From Bolinopsis microptera (Eukaryota > Ctenophora > Tentaculata > Lobata > Bolinopsidae), in NCBI RefSeq assembly GCF_026151205.1, contig NC_087076.1, forward strand, positions 6,068,902 through 6,128,901: DNA of 60,000 nucleotides. The letters are read 5' to 3'. The notes under the pieces are model-generated. The model saw nothing but the letters and a program-made list of their open reading frames with translations, did not search any database and had not been told where the DNA came from. The position numbers were made by a program, and so were the translations under genes. Shown piece by piece: positions 21,751-33,900 of this stretch. Position 1 is the first letter of the stretch. Every line of letters begins with the position of its first letter.

Positions 21751-24700
21751 GTGGTGTGATCCAGCACTCCAAATCCCTCTCATTCTACGACATAAACCCC
21801 TCTACAGACATCTTCTGTGCATTCCAACTAGAAGGCTTCCCCCAGTTATACAAGCTCCAGTTCCCCTATCTCGGCACTTCAACTTCCCGTAAAACTTTCA
21901 TGACAAGCGATGAGAAGGATCGGAAACTACCCATACACGTGAGATGTGAGATAGTCAGCAAGTTCTGCTGGAAGATTGTGCTGTATGTGAAGTTTGTGGT
22001 GGTCAACCTTACTGTCTACCCTCTCGTGTTCTCTCAACAGAAGTAAGCATTCATGTTTTACCATGCCTTTTGGTTATTCGGTTTATATCATTTGAAGGAT
22101 TATAAAAGATAAAAGATGCTATTTTACCATAATATCCGTAATATCGGGTACCATAACCCAATCTCGCTCAGTTCAGGAGAAGGTGCAGCATGTCAGTATG
22201 AAGCTCACGAGGCTGCGAGAAGTCTTCATCCCCTTATGTTTGATTACAGCAATGAGACACAGCCTCATCGCTTGAGCATACGCATTGGCAAGCAGTATCG
22301 CAAGGTATCGCAACCTGTTTTTCAGTCTATATCTCATTTTATCACTATATCTTTCATTTATTCGCCTTAGCCTGTGTTGAACTAATTAGAAAACTAGGAT
22401 TTAACGATTTAATTGCCGAGTTGTAATACCAATCTGTATGTGATAACTTTAAATTTAGTTTTTTAAGTTTAGTTTTTTAAAGTATTAATTTAGTTTTTTA
22501 TTATTCAAATCTCACTCTATCCAGGTAAGACCTCACTGGAGTGCTGGTATCGACCTTGCTAAGGCTCTGGGGCTGGTCTCTCTCAAGTGTGCCCAGGGGC
22601 AAATGCGGCCTGACAAAGTAAGTCATCTACTTATATTCATGTCATTTTGGTCTTGAAGATTTCGCGCCATTAGCTTGGCTGCGTCAATTTTGCTAGCCCT
22701 AAAACTTAAAGTTAATATAATGAACAAATCTTTTGTTCCTGATAAATAATAATGTCAATTTGTAAAATAATCCCTTTACTTCGTTGGGCAATGGGCACAG
22801 CTAATGGCACTACCAACATTACTGAGTAAATACTTATTTCCAAACACGGAAGTGATAAGAACCATGACTGCAGGTGTACGACCTAAGTTACGAGTGTTCA
22901 GTGGGAGCGGGTTTGTTCTCTAACACCACAACAGTGAGGATAGTATCTAGATACCATCTAGAGAACCACTCTTCACAACGGCTCCTTTACGCTCAGTCGT
23001 ACCAAGTCAACAACCACACTCTTATGTGAGTACTGACTTTTGGGAGGGTTTATTTTTCCGTTCTAGCCCCTCCCCTCCCCCCTCGGCCCCTCCCCCTCGC
23101 CCCTCGGCCCCCGGCCCCTCCCCTTGGCCCCTCCCCGCCCCCCCCGGCCCCCTCCCTTTCATATCATTAGTGATGTTTGGTTTTACTGGGTAGGAAGTAC
23201 TAAGAAATGAATGGCCATAGACGGTTAAATTAAACAATTTTGAAACTTCTTTTTTTTCTAATGATAACAATGTTTCATTGATTGAAACGATATGGGGAGA
23301 ATTATATCTTCATTGGTTAAGTTGAAAGATGGCACGAATACCAAAATTACCGACGACAATTATGAATCAAAGATCGCAAGATGGTCGTTCTACCTTAAGG
23401 TTAAACTTAACTACAGACAGCTCCTTCTGGAATCAGGCAGGAGGAATAAGTCACAGGACAAACAAGATGCCGGTCGCGGTATGGATACTGACAGATAACT
23501 TAGAGCAGCTGATACTCACCACTTGCTTCGCGTTATTGTCAAGTCTGTTCGTTAAAAAGTTATTTGGCCAGTGACCAGTGACAAGGCCAGTGACATTAGC
23601 CATTACCAATGACCATCTGTCTCTTCGACAACAACAATGATAGGTTTAAAAGAGGTCTAGGATGGCGGAGAAGTCTATGAAAAACGGAGCATAGAGTAAC
23701 TGCAAATCGTGAGCTTTCCCCGATTCTTGTCTATGAAGATCCTGGTCGGCTCTCAGATCGTGAGCTATGGCCCCGTAAAATTATGACTAGTGATATGGGT
23801 ATCATGTGATTGCGCTGAAAGCTGCGCTGAATTGGCCTTTAACCCTTATCATACTGGGGGTGGGTTGATTCGTCCATCCCTCCCGTTCAGTAACAAATAA
23901 ATGTTACTTAATAAATTTCAATTTTATATTGACTTATATGACTTTTATCAGCATCATCTCCTCTATCAGCCATATTATTTTTATCAACAAGTTTCAATCG
24001 GCCGGAGAGCTATTAGCATAATTATGCCGAAATTGCTTCATTTTAGTGCAATTTTTGCTCTCCAGCCTATTAGTGATTTTGCTTCCTATATTGGAGCTGA
24101 ACACGTGGTATACTGCGTCACATCACGTGATACAGGAGCTCTGGGACCAAATTGAGGTTCCTAGTGAACGGCATAGTGGGTCTAGCACTTCACCCTTTCA
24201 TGCACGTCAATGGCTAATCCAATCAAGCTTACACTCAACTCAACACACTTGAGCCGACCGCTTGAACACTTATAGTTTACGAGAAACAATATGACAAATC
24301 TGAAAATTTGAATAAATGTTTCAAGAAATTGTTAAAATAATGTTAATTAGTAGAAGAACCAATGGCAACCTAAAGTTTATGTATCTTTTCGACCCTCTAT
24401 TAAAGGTTTTATTGTTAGCCAGTAAAAATATCTCCAATTCGTCTGAATGTTTAACTTCAACTGCAAGTGGTGTTGTAAATTATTTGAACGGGTTACAACA
24501 ACAATAACATCAATGTACAGATTAACCTGAAACGTCAAGGACACCAACGCTCGAATCGTTGAATTCATGGAAAAACTTATCCTGAACTTCTTATGAATAA
24601 CAAGTACCTACACCTACATTAGCATAACTGACAAGGTTGAGATGTGTGCTTTCATTGTCCTTTCATTGGCCTATCTACTTTCGGGGAGAGGAGCTGCCCT

Positions 24701-27700
24701 TGACGATCTGCGGACTATTTACTCACTTTCTGACTGACTTTCCAGCATTTCCTGCGGTGATGTCTAGGAACAGATTCTTCTTTCTGTCGACGAAAATAAC
24801 ATTTGAAACTAAAGAGTTGCGACACGATAAACAGGGCATTGGAAAAAAGACTGGTTCACGGCAATTCGCGAGTTTTACGAAAAGTGCCAAGCTAATTTCG
24901 CCACGGCACTAATACCTGAACAATACCTCACAGTTGATGAATGGCTGTATCCGACTAGAAAGCGCATCAGTTGTCTCGGGTACATGAAGAGCAAACCAGC
25001 AAAGTATGGTATTCTCTTCAAAGCACTCAACTCGGTGATATACCCGTACACCTATCAAGCCCATTAGACCTTGCCCGTGCCCTCTTCATTCCTGCTATTA
25101 GGAACAGGTCCTTGCACGGCCTTAGCACCTGGACCCTTACCAACTGCTACTTAGAGACCGAAGACCCTAAGTTTCTGAGGAGTACGGATCATGATACAAG
25201 TCGTGACCCAAACACACCATTGCTTCCCTTGGTGAGTCCAGGTCTGCCTAGTCGGTGTGTTCAGTGTGTAAAGGACGCATCAGGACCTGGTTACAAGAAG
25301 AAGGTCTGCGGTTTGTCGAAGGTCAAAAGTCATTGTCAAAGTTGTGGACTTAGAATGTGCACGAAGGTTCATCTTATTTCATAATGTGACTCGTGTAAAT
25401 GAACCATAAATTCTTTCGTACGAATACTCATATCCAAATGTTATATATTTTTTACACTGATTATAATCGAAAACTTGACTTTATTTTTAAATTTCGTTTG
25501 TTTGAGTCTTTCCTAAAATTTATTTACCTTGATAATGAAATTTGGAGTAGAGTCGCATAGTTCACAACTTTCAAATTCACACACATACACTCATGTTTGC
25601 GATTGACCAATCCCTGCAGCGTTCTGCAAAATTTAACTCAATTTATAAAACAAGCACTCCTTATACGGGCTGATTTGGGATGGGTTGATTCAACCCATCC
25701 CCAGTATTCTAGGAGTAAATCGGATAAACAGTCATTTCTTAGGGATGGGTTGATTCAACCCACCCCCAGTATTCTAGGAGTAAATCGAATCAACAATCGT
25801 TTCTTAGGGATGGGTTGATTCAACCCACCCCCAGTAACCTGAGGATTAATTAGATCAACAACCGCTCCTTATATGGAGATCATGGATCACTTTGAGGCCT
25901 GTATCATGTGATAAACTTGTGATATCCCACGTGATTTCTCAATTAACGCAGGAGACTATCTTGTGCACTTGTGCACTATCTGGCCCTTTAGAACATAATG
26001 AGTCTTGTAGAACTAAGTATAACTAGAGCATTCCACTTTTTGTGGTGGCTGAATACCGTCTAGAGTTTTAAATACTGTACAGACATGGGTTAAAAACAAC
26101 GGTCTTAAACTTAATGTAGGAAAAACTAAATACATGATATTCACTAACAGATTACCAGAGGATATAAATATTAGTATAGAAGGACAGCGACTAGTGAAAA
26201 GTGAACATGAACGATTTTTAGGTGTCATTATTGACTCAAAACTTAGCTGGAGCCAGCACATTAAACAGTTAAAGACTAAAATATCCAGAAATGCAGGCGT
26301 AATGATGAAACTTAAAAGTTCCATTCCGAATAAAGCTCAAAAAATGCTATACAATAGTTTAATTCAATCTCACCTGTATTACTGCGCTACTGTTTGGGGT
26401 ACTAAATCTTTAAATTCCATTCAGTCTTTATTCTCTGCTCAAAAGAAAGCTATTCGCGCCACTGATTCAGAATATCATAACTATTTTTACGACAAAGAAA
26501 AACGTAAACTACCATCTCACACAAAATCCATCTTCAACAAAATAGGAATTTTAGCTCTTCCTAATCTCATTGCTAAAAGCTGTCTAACTTTGATGCACAA
26601 GGTTTATATGGGAGTAGCACCATCGAGTATCTGTAGTATATTTGAAAAATCACCGCTTAGACAAACGGAAAGGAGAAATCCAAAGTATTTTGAAATTAAG
26701 TTCAACAGATTACGGATCACCGATTATAGCATCTCTAACGTAGGACCACGATTATATAACAACACGATAAACGAAATAAATAAAATCCTTCCCTTCAACG
26801 TACCTAAGTTACAAGATAAGTTTATTAATTCATACAAGGACAACATTGTACGTTACTTACAGGACAAACAAAAACTTGACCTAGAAAACCTTTCGTGGAC
26901 GGACAAGAACTTTGTCCTTTACAACTTTTAAACAAAATATTAGCAAAATATAACAGCTGTAAGAATCCTAAACGTTAGTGCAGTCAAATAAATGAACTGC
27001 GATAATGCATTTGACAGTCAGTCACTGCAATTTATTCTGCAACTTATTTTTCAATTTTCACTGCCACACTTAGGCTTATCTTGCCTACACATTTTTTAAA
27101 AACGAAATTCCTTGCGCACCGCGTACTAAAATTACTTGGATTTCTACCGCTTTGATAAATGACTACAAGAAGATGGGGAGTTAATATTGTTGATTTATAT
27201 AATATAGATTATTTATTCTTTAGTGTAGATTAACTTAATTTTTATATATTTTACCAAGTGTGAAGGATCAACCATACGTTATTGATATTTTTGAAATATT
27301 TAACGATAAATTGATATAATAATAAATGATTGTAATATTTTATTGAGGCACATGCCACCCCATTGCGGGTTTACTACTAGAACCAAAGTTATTAGGGATG
27401 GGTCCTTTCAACCCACCCCCAGTAATGAATGAGCTCCAAGCACCCCAGTATGATAAGGGTTAACACCACCCCGTACTGTCGTATACCCATCCTATGACAT
27501 TAGGGCGGACCTTTCCCAAAGAATAGATGGCAAGTCAGAATAACAAGTACCAGCTATGTAGACATTAAAGCCGTTTCGTGCTTACACTGAACTAAATTGT
27601 TACAGCTCCATCTGGCATAAGACAGGGGGACTAAATCACATAATATACAGGATGCTGGTATAGATACTGAGAGAAAACATAAGATTTGCAGTAGATCGTT

Positions 27701-29032
27701 GACAAAGATTATAGTTCTGTAAAAGCAAGGAATAAGGATTGGTAAGACGGATAGTTCAACAAGTCCTAAACTTATGTCGAACTAGAGTACGGTACCTGGA
27801 CTTTAGTTCGACACGTACAGAAGTTCAACAGAGGTGATTTCTATCGAACTTTAGTTGTCGAAGGAGAGTACGTGTCGAACTATAGTATGTGAATCATATG
27901 ACCAGTGACCAGTGACCAGTGACCAGTGACCAGTGACCAGTGACCAGTGACCAGTGACCAGTGACCAGTGACCAGTGACCAGTGACCAGTGACCAGTGGG
28001 CAGTGACCACATTATCTCTCAACAGCAATGATAGGTTTAAAATACTTGAAGCTTTGAAGCCCAGGGCCAGAAGGAGTTGCAACAGAGATCTCCAAGTTTA
28101 TAATATAATGGCCACACTGGGCACACCATTAGTTTAGAGTGGCCGCCAATCGTGAACTTTCCCAGATCGTTACCCGAGTTATCTTAATCTGAGAGCCAAC
28201 CAGAATCCTCATATTAGGTAACCTACCTCATACGAAGATCTGGTTGGCTCTCAGATCGCGGCAATGAGCTGTGAGCTATTGCCCCGGAAAACCACCACCC
28301 CGTACTGCGTCCTCTGTGAGTGCCGTTGAGCTGTGATGTCAGGCCTAATGATACTCACAGAAGTTTCTTAACATGAGCTATGGACCAAGATGGTGTAAAG
28401 AGTAGTGAGCGCACCAGGAAACACAGCCTTTACTATCAACGTTAAACTATAACGATAATAAAATAAATGTGTGTGACCACGATTTTAGCCCTGCATACAA
28501 TTTCCTCATTAAAATCCCCAAGAAATAATCCGCGTTCCCCCTTTTTAATGTTCAGGTCTCATGTCACTTCTTTACTGAATAATTGTTTACTTAGATCGAA
28601 ATTATTATGATTTTCCTTATAAGTAATGGTATCAATACTAAGTTAGGCCATGGGGGGCCGGGGGGTTACACATCTATATAATATATTCCTACGAACAAGA
28701 CAACTCGAAATAGTAAAAAAGTCACTCTAATAGCCAGGACTTATTCACTAACCTATTTTCTTGTGCTGAGTTCCAGTCCTTATATAAGGACTAGAACTCA
28801 GCACAAGAAAATATCCTTTTTAAAATTGAACATTTGACTCTTTACAATTGGTCCTCTAAAGTGCTTTATAACTTTTGTCGCCCCCAATATCTAGTCCACA
28901 ATCCTCCAGGGCTGAATCCTCAGACTGGACTCAAGACAAAGTAAAGAGCCCAGACAAAGTAAAGAGTCCGTCACTGAGGCTGCTCCAAACTCTATCATGC
29001 CCTTCTCCTGGCCTCGCAACGATCTAGATCAG
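21751..29032 (+). CDS. VPS13D-like bridge-type lipid transfer protein, five internal exons (partial)
   Basis: Exons 21751-22042, 22172-22304, 22525-22617, 22874-23025 and 28924-29032 join in frame (entry phase 1, then 2, 0, 0, 2, exit 0), about 259 aa. The order of motifs follows the VPS13 adaptor-binding (VAB) region: FVVVNLTVYPLVFSQQ, then YEAHEAARSLHPLMF, RLSIRIGK, ECSVGAGLFSNTTTVRIV, SRYHLENHSSQRLLYAQ and finally PFSWPRNDLDQ. The last motif and the NKSS...AQ-like motif are characteristic of VPS13D. VPS13 proteins are very long rods moving lipids between membranes at contact sites; VAB recruits adaptors. The rest of a protein of about 4,000 aa is not visible on either side: REEP lies upstream on the same strand and no exon was found after 29032. 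The frames are intact, so either the gene has very long introns or this is a partial duplication. Intron 4 contains a piggyBac element. Confidence 0.75.
23040..23160. repeat. C-rich low-complexity tract
   Basis: CCCCTCGGCCCCTCCCC-like tract just inside VPS13D-like intron 4. The minus-strand Gly-rich frame through it is an artefact. Confidence 0.85.
23395..23775. repeat. Diverged repeat, left copy flanking piggyBac
   Basis: Ordered blocks match 27585-28290: ACAGCTCC(T/A)TCTGG near the start, CCAGTGACCAGTGAC, CAATGATAGGTTTAAAA, and GGCTCTCAGATCG followed by GAGCTATGGCCCCG. The two copies sit on opposite sides of the piggyBac insertion. Confidence 0.55.
24644..25384 (+). pseudogene. piggyBac transposase, frameshifted and internally deleted
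   Basis: Frame 1 carries FPAVMSRNRFFFLSTKI. A shift near 24840 leads to a second frame with EQYLTVDEWLYPTRKRIS and MKSKPAKYGILFK, which contains one of the family's catalytic aspartates (in TVDE). That frame stops near 25070. Sequence then jumps to the C-terminal cysteine-rich zinc-binding region (CVQC, CGLSKVKSHCQSCGLRMC, ending LIS). Much of the catalytic core between these parts is missing, so it cannot code an active enzyme. DDE transposases of this family cut and paste at TTAA. Confidence 0.85.
25677..25845. repeat. 65-bp tandem repeat related to the piggyBac ends, x3
   Basis: Three copies of GGGATGGGTTGATTCAACCC then ACCCCCAGTATTCTAGGAG and an AT-rich tail. The hairpin GGGTTGATTCAACCC is in each. 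Similar sequence lies at both termini (GGGTGGGTTGATTC near 23860; GGGATGGGTCCTTTCAACCC near 27395), so these may be internal copies of transposase-binding sequence. Confidence 0.8.
26053..26931 (+). mobile_element. Non-LTR retrotransposon fragment, 3' end of reverse transcriptase ORF
   Basis: Open frame in phase from just after a TGA at about 26050. It starts in the late RT/thumb region (TWVKNNGLKLNVGKTKYM, FLGVIIDSKLSWSQHI) and continues through the usual C-terminal region (HLYYCATVWG, KKAIR) to a stop at 26929. The catalytic YADD-type motif is upstream of the truncation and absent. 5' truncation is the normal outcome of target-primed reverse transcription. The frame has no stops over 290 codons, so the insertion is fairly young compared with its piggyBac host. 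Confidence 0.85.
27585..28290. repeat. Diverged repeat, right copy flanking piggyBac
   Basis: Counterpart of 23395-23775. It contains the expanded GACCAGT array and the blocks CAATGATAGGTTTAAAA and GGCTCTCAGATCG...GAGCTATTGCCCCG. Confidence 0.55.
27900..27996. repeat. 7-bp microsatellite (GACCAGT)n, about 14 copies
   Basis: Near-perfect array. The left flanking repeat copy at 23568 has only about two units, so the expansion is local. Confidence 0.95.
28753..28812. repeat. 60-bp hairpin with 30-bp arms and no loop
   Basis: ATTTTCTTGTGCTGAGTTC pairs with GAACTCAGCACAAGAAAAT around the centre CCTTATATAAGG. One mismatch (C/T) was seen. It is close upstream of VPS13D-like exon 5 at 28924. Confidence 0.85.
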
Positions 29033-30929
29033 GTCAGTTATTTATATTTGGTTTTTTTGCTTAAACTTTTCAAAATGATTGACTATTCCCGTTTTTTGGT
29101 ACTGGTATAATCTTAGTTACCAGGGTTACCACTAGTTACCACTAGTCAACCACTAGTTACCACTGGCACTAGTTATCACTAGTGGGGTAGAGAGTCAGAG
29201 TATCAAAAAGGGTAGAGCAGAGTAGGCAGACACCAGTCGAACTTGCTTAGGACTATTAAATTTGATTAAGGTAGTAGAACATTCCATTTGTAAATACAGA
29301 CGATTTGTACAATTTAAGACTTTTAGCCTCTGATAGAGCGTGATGGAGGAAATTGTTATAGCTTGTGTATCAGTATTTCTTTTTTTGTTGCTACTTATCA
29401 GATCTTTAAGATGTTCATTTATGTTCTATTTTTGATTTGAATAAAGTTATATAATAAAAATATCACTAGTTAGTAGTTACCACTAGTTACCACTATCTAT
29501 TTTAGATAAATATTGATATTTGTGAGCTTGGGCCCAAACTCGCCTATACCAGGGGGATTAAGGCCAGAGGGGGGGGGGGGGGGGTAAGGGGTCAAAAACA
29601 TCGACCAAAATATTATTTTCTAAATCAATATAATTTTTTCCCTACTCTTGCCGAAGGCAAAAAGATCGTAAGATGATCAAACAATATGACTATGAGTCCT
29701 GAACGCACGTATATTTCAGAATCGGGCTGTTTGAAAATGTATCCATTTTTACTGAGAGGCTTATTCCTTTTGCATTTATCGGTTCCGTAATCCGTTCATG
29801 AATTGATAAACATAGTATTTTCTGTATTAATCAGTGTTTTTAAAGTCAATAAAAATCGGTCAATAAGTATACAGTATTTTTTACCTCATGGAAAAATACG
29901 TCAAAATATGATTTTGAAGTCTAAGGTCTTTATTTCAGGCGCAGTGCGCACTACCTTTAACCATTTACATTTTACATCAAACTCCTAGAGTGTAAAATTT
30001 CGTACACAAATTTTAAATTTAAATTTTAGAGCCATTTTAAATCCAAGATTAGAAATCGGCATTTTCATCTAGCTCCAACTGGACACTGAAACAATTTCAA
30101 GTCTAACGCGATTTTGTCGCAGAATTATGAGCTTCCGTGCTGTGACTTGATTATTTCGGCGAGTTTTCCATTAAGCAGATGGTTAATAGTTAATAGTGCT
30201 ATGTTTACAGTATGTACTGAAGGGGGTATCCTAGGAAGTTTTCTGAACTTTTAACCTAGGTACCTCTCCTCATTTAACCGGAACCCTCAATCACGTTTCC
30301 TATCATTCGGCTGAGTCGACCGAGGAGATCGCAATGTATAAAAAAGGACACATATTTAGTGATATTTAGACCGGAACAGCGGAACAGTAATATCAAATGT
30401 AAGTTCACTGTTCAGCATACAATTACATACAGCTAATATACAGTTACAAATTTCACATAAATCTACCCATACTGTTGATTATGTAATACTAATATTAATA
30501 ATGAATAAAAACCTTAAACTTTCAAAACTCGTGAAATGGTTTCAGAAAAGCGTAAAATATAACCTGTTAACAAGTGATCTCAAAATACGTATATTTGATG
30601 CTTATAATAGTTATTGGGTTATTAATTATCAATAAATATTCTACAATCTACATATCACACAATATTTCTACATATCACACAATATCTCTACATATCACAC
30701 AATATCTCTTACTCTACATATCACACAATATCTCTTGATTACAAATTTTAAATTTAAATGCTAGAGCAAACAAGCAATAGCCACGGTATCTACACATAGG
30801 CGGCATGTAAGTGCAGTAATATTAGTAAATAGTGCGATTCCGCACCTGGAATCGCAACCTTTTATGTGTGGCTAATTTCGAGAGAAAAAAAAACAGCAAT
30901 CAAGCTGAAAAATTCGCAAAATTATCATC
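29033..30929. other. Gene-free interval
   Basis: Searched for the next VPS13D exon without success. It contains a short CTAGTTACCA repeat run (29120-29180 and 29465-29500), a G run near 29571-29584 and a TACATATCACACAATATCTC repeat (30645-30735). No coding exon was recognised. Confidence 0.4.
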
Positions 30930-30935
30930 TTTATT
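30930..30935 (-). promoter_or_regulatory. Polyadenylation signal of the sirtuin gene
   Basis: AATAAA on the minus strand, about 20 bases past the sirtuin stop codon. Confidence 0.6.
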
Positions 30936-30956
30936 GAAACTACTCTAAACGGGAAA

Positions 30957-33900
30957 TCATAATTTAATCTTAATCCGTTTACTTGATCTCCGTTTCTGTT
31001 TTCCTCCCTCAGGAGAAATAGCTCTCTTACTGACTGATCCACCTTCCTGAGATGATATCTCTTCATCCTTGCCAGGTGACATCTTCTTTTCCCTTCCACC
31101 CCTTACTTTATAGTTAGCTGTCTTGTTAGAGCCGCTAGGTTTACTAGATGAAGCTTGATTACTGCTAACATTGGTTGAGGTGGTAGGGGAGATTGGGTCG
31201 GGTTTGTGACGTTGAGTGTCGTATATCTTCAACCTCAGATCACGTTCTCCTTCCCACCGGATCAGATCGTTTGTGTTTAGTAACAGGCTGGGGGGGGGGG
31301 TGTTACACTTTGTGTGGGTGTGTCAATTTCGGGTCTTATTAGTGATACTGGTATTATATTGAAACCCGGTCTAACAGTTTCTGACAAGTAAATTACAAAG
31401 GTTAGTTTTATAAGTTTTAGTTTTATAAGGATAAAATGCGGTACTTTTTTGTTTTTTAATATCTACCTCATCACGCACTTCATCAGAACATCACAGTCTA
31501 TATAAACCCTGGATCCTGTTCTGGCACCCTCACCATTCTTTCGGTCGCAAATAGAGTCGAACTCAGTCTTCTGACGGTTACAAATCAGCAGACCTGCTCC
31601 TTTGTTCCGTGTCACCAAACTATTTGCTGGAGTTACCTGGAGAACAGGGTTAGGGTACTGCATAGCATCTACATCAGCTTACAGTATATCTACATCAGCT
31701 TACAGTACATCTACATCAGCTTACCCGTCAAATAATCCCATAACCCTCTCCTTACTGGGCCAATTATAACCCTCTCCCCTCTCAACGTCAATTGAAGTAT
31801 TAGTCCATCATCCCCTCCCCCAAATATTAATAATAACCGCACAACAAACTTACTCCCCCAAATATTAATAATAACCGCACAACAAACTTACTCCCCCAAA
31901 TATTAATAATAACCGCACAACAAACTTACTCCCCCAAATATTAATAATAACCGCACAACAAACTTACTCCTCCAAATATTAATAATAATCGCACAACAAA
32001 CTTACTCCCCCAAATATTAATAATAACCGCACAACAAACTTACTCCTCCAAATATTAATAATAATCGCACAACAAACTTACTCCCCCAAATATTAATAAT
32101 AACCGCACAACAAACTTACTCCCCCAAATATTAATAATAACCGCACAACAAACTTACTCCCCCAAATATTAATAATAACCGCACAACAAACTTACTCCTC
32201 CAAATATTAATAATAACCGCACAACAAACTTACTCCCCCAAATACTAATAATAATCGCACAACAAACTTACTCCCCCAAATATTAATAATAACCGCACAA
32301 CAAACCTACTCCTCCAAATATTAATAATAATCGCACAACAAACTTACTCCCCCAAATATTAATAATAACCGCACAACAAACTTACTCCCCCAAATATTAA
32401 TAATAATCGCACAACAAACTTACTCCCCCAAATATTAATAATAATCGCACAACAAACTTACTCCCCCAAATATTAATAATAACCGCACAACAAACTTACT
32501 CCCCTAAATATTAATAATAACCGCACAACAAACTTACGGCCATAGTGGTCCCAAGAGAGATGACGAGATCAGCTTTGCCAGCATGTTCCTCTGCCCTGTC
32601 CATGATATCCTGCTCCAAGTTGTCTCCGAAGTTAATAATGGTGTCTAGAAGGTATCCCTTACACTTAGCACATCTTCTACTAGTTCGGTGGCAGAGTCCA
32701 CAACTTTTACACCTGTTCATTTTACGAACGGAGATTAATATAATTTTATTTGTACAATAACAGACATATACTGATAGAAGTCCCCTGACAGGGTATAACC
32801 GATTTTATGCAGGACCCTCATTTTATTTGGATTTTTGGCCCTGCCTGAAAATGTATCTTTACATTTTCTTTTAAAAAAATACAAGACCGAGACTATTCAT
32901 GTGTATGGAACAGTCCGGTAACCTGTAATTGTTTCATACCAGGCACAATTTTGTGAGGGTCCCAAAGGCTAGGTGATTTGCAAAAATATTTTTGACAGTC
33001 TCAGGATTCCAATATAACAGGAATGTTCACAACAGTTACCTGACAGCATATTTAGGAAGTTTGATATCGCTCTTCCCGTAATCCTCCATATCGTCAAAAT
33101 ACTGTCCAGCTACGTCATCAAGCGTGTAAAAGTCACGTGCATACCTCGTGCCACACTTTTCACAGTACTCTTCGAACACGTTTCCGTGTAGCTCCGATAT
33201 ACTTCCCTGCAAATAAAGGACTTGCGAATACTGAATATACATTGATCCAAGTATAGTATCCACTATCCACCTCGCTGAACTTCGAAGAGTTGTAACATAA
33301 CTAGTTATTTATTCAAATCTTTTCATCTTATGACAATTCTTTTTCTGCCTGTTTTTTATTCAGAATCTAACTTAACACAGGAAGAAATTCTAATCGCTCC
33401 TAGCTAGTTTTGCTACACACACATACAGTGTGCAGTGTGGTGTCATGTGTCGCCTTTTTCTCGCGCGCGCGTTCGTTTGGACACACTGAACAATTTAGCA
33501 AAGGTTTCAGAATGCTAAATTAACATTGCGCGCTACAAATAAAGATTGAGAATATGGAAATATGTGACTGAATTGCCAGATAAGAAGTTACCATGAATCT
33601 TGTAGCCAAAGTTGAAAGTTGTAGTCATTTCAGCGCGCTAGACGTACGTAACAATATTTATCAGTCAATATTATTTTAGTCTGGATTTGACCTTGATTTT
33701 AGCTATTTTGGGATGGGCGTGGCCCTTGGGACTGGGGAGCTTGGCCGGAGTGGGTCAAGAGGTCGTTTTTTCTGTCGAGGCTAGTGACATGTACTCCTTA
33801 TTTAACCACCAAAACCAAATGTTGACCCTACCCGGCAACATTTAAAATAGGTACAGGGGTGAAAAATGGCTACAAAAATCAAGGAAACGTGCTCTCAATT

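Larger units (their letters stand above)
23843..27459. mobile_element. piggyBac-family DNA transposon, decayed, 3.6 kb
   Basis: Bounded by TTAA on both sides (23839-23842 and 27460-27463), the piggyBac target. The terminal inverted repeats are CCCTTATCATACTGGGG on the left and CCCCAGTATGATAAGGG on the right, perfect over 17 bp. The interior holds a broken transposase (24644-25384), a 65-bp repeat set related to the ends and a 5'-truncated non-LTR fragment. It lies in intron 4 of the VPS13D-like gene. Confidence 0.9.

Noticed and set aside
27900-27996. CRISPR-like array
   Set aside because: The repeats are contiguous 7-bp units without spacers, in an animal genome. The same applies to the other arrays.
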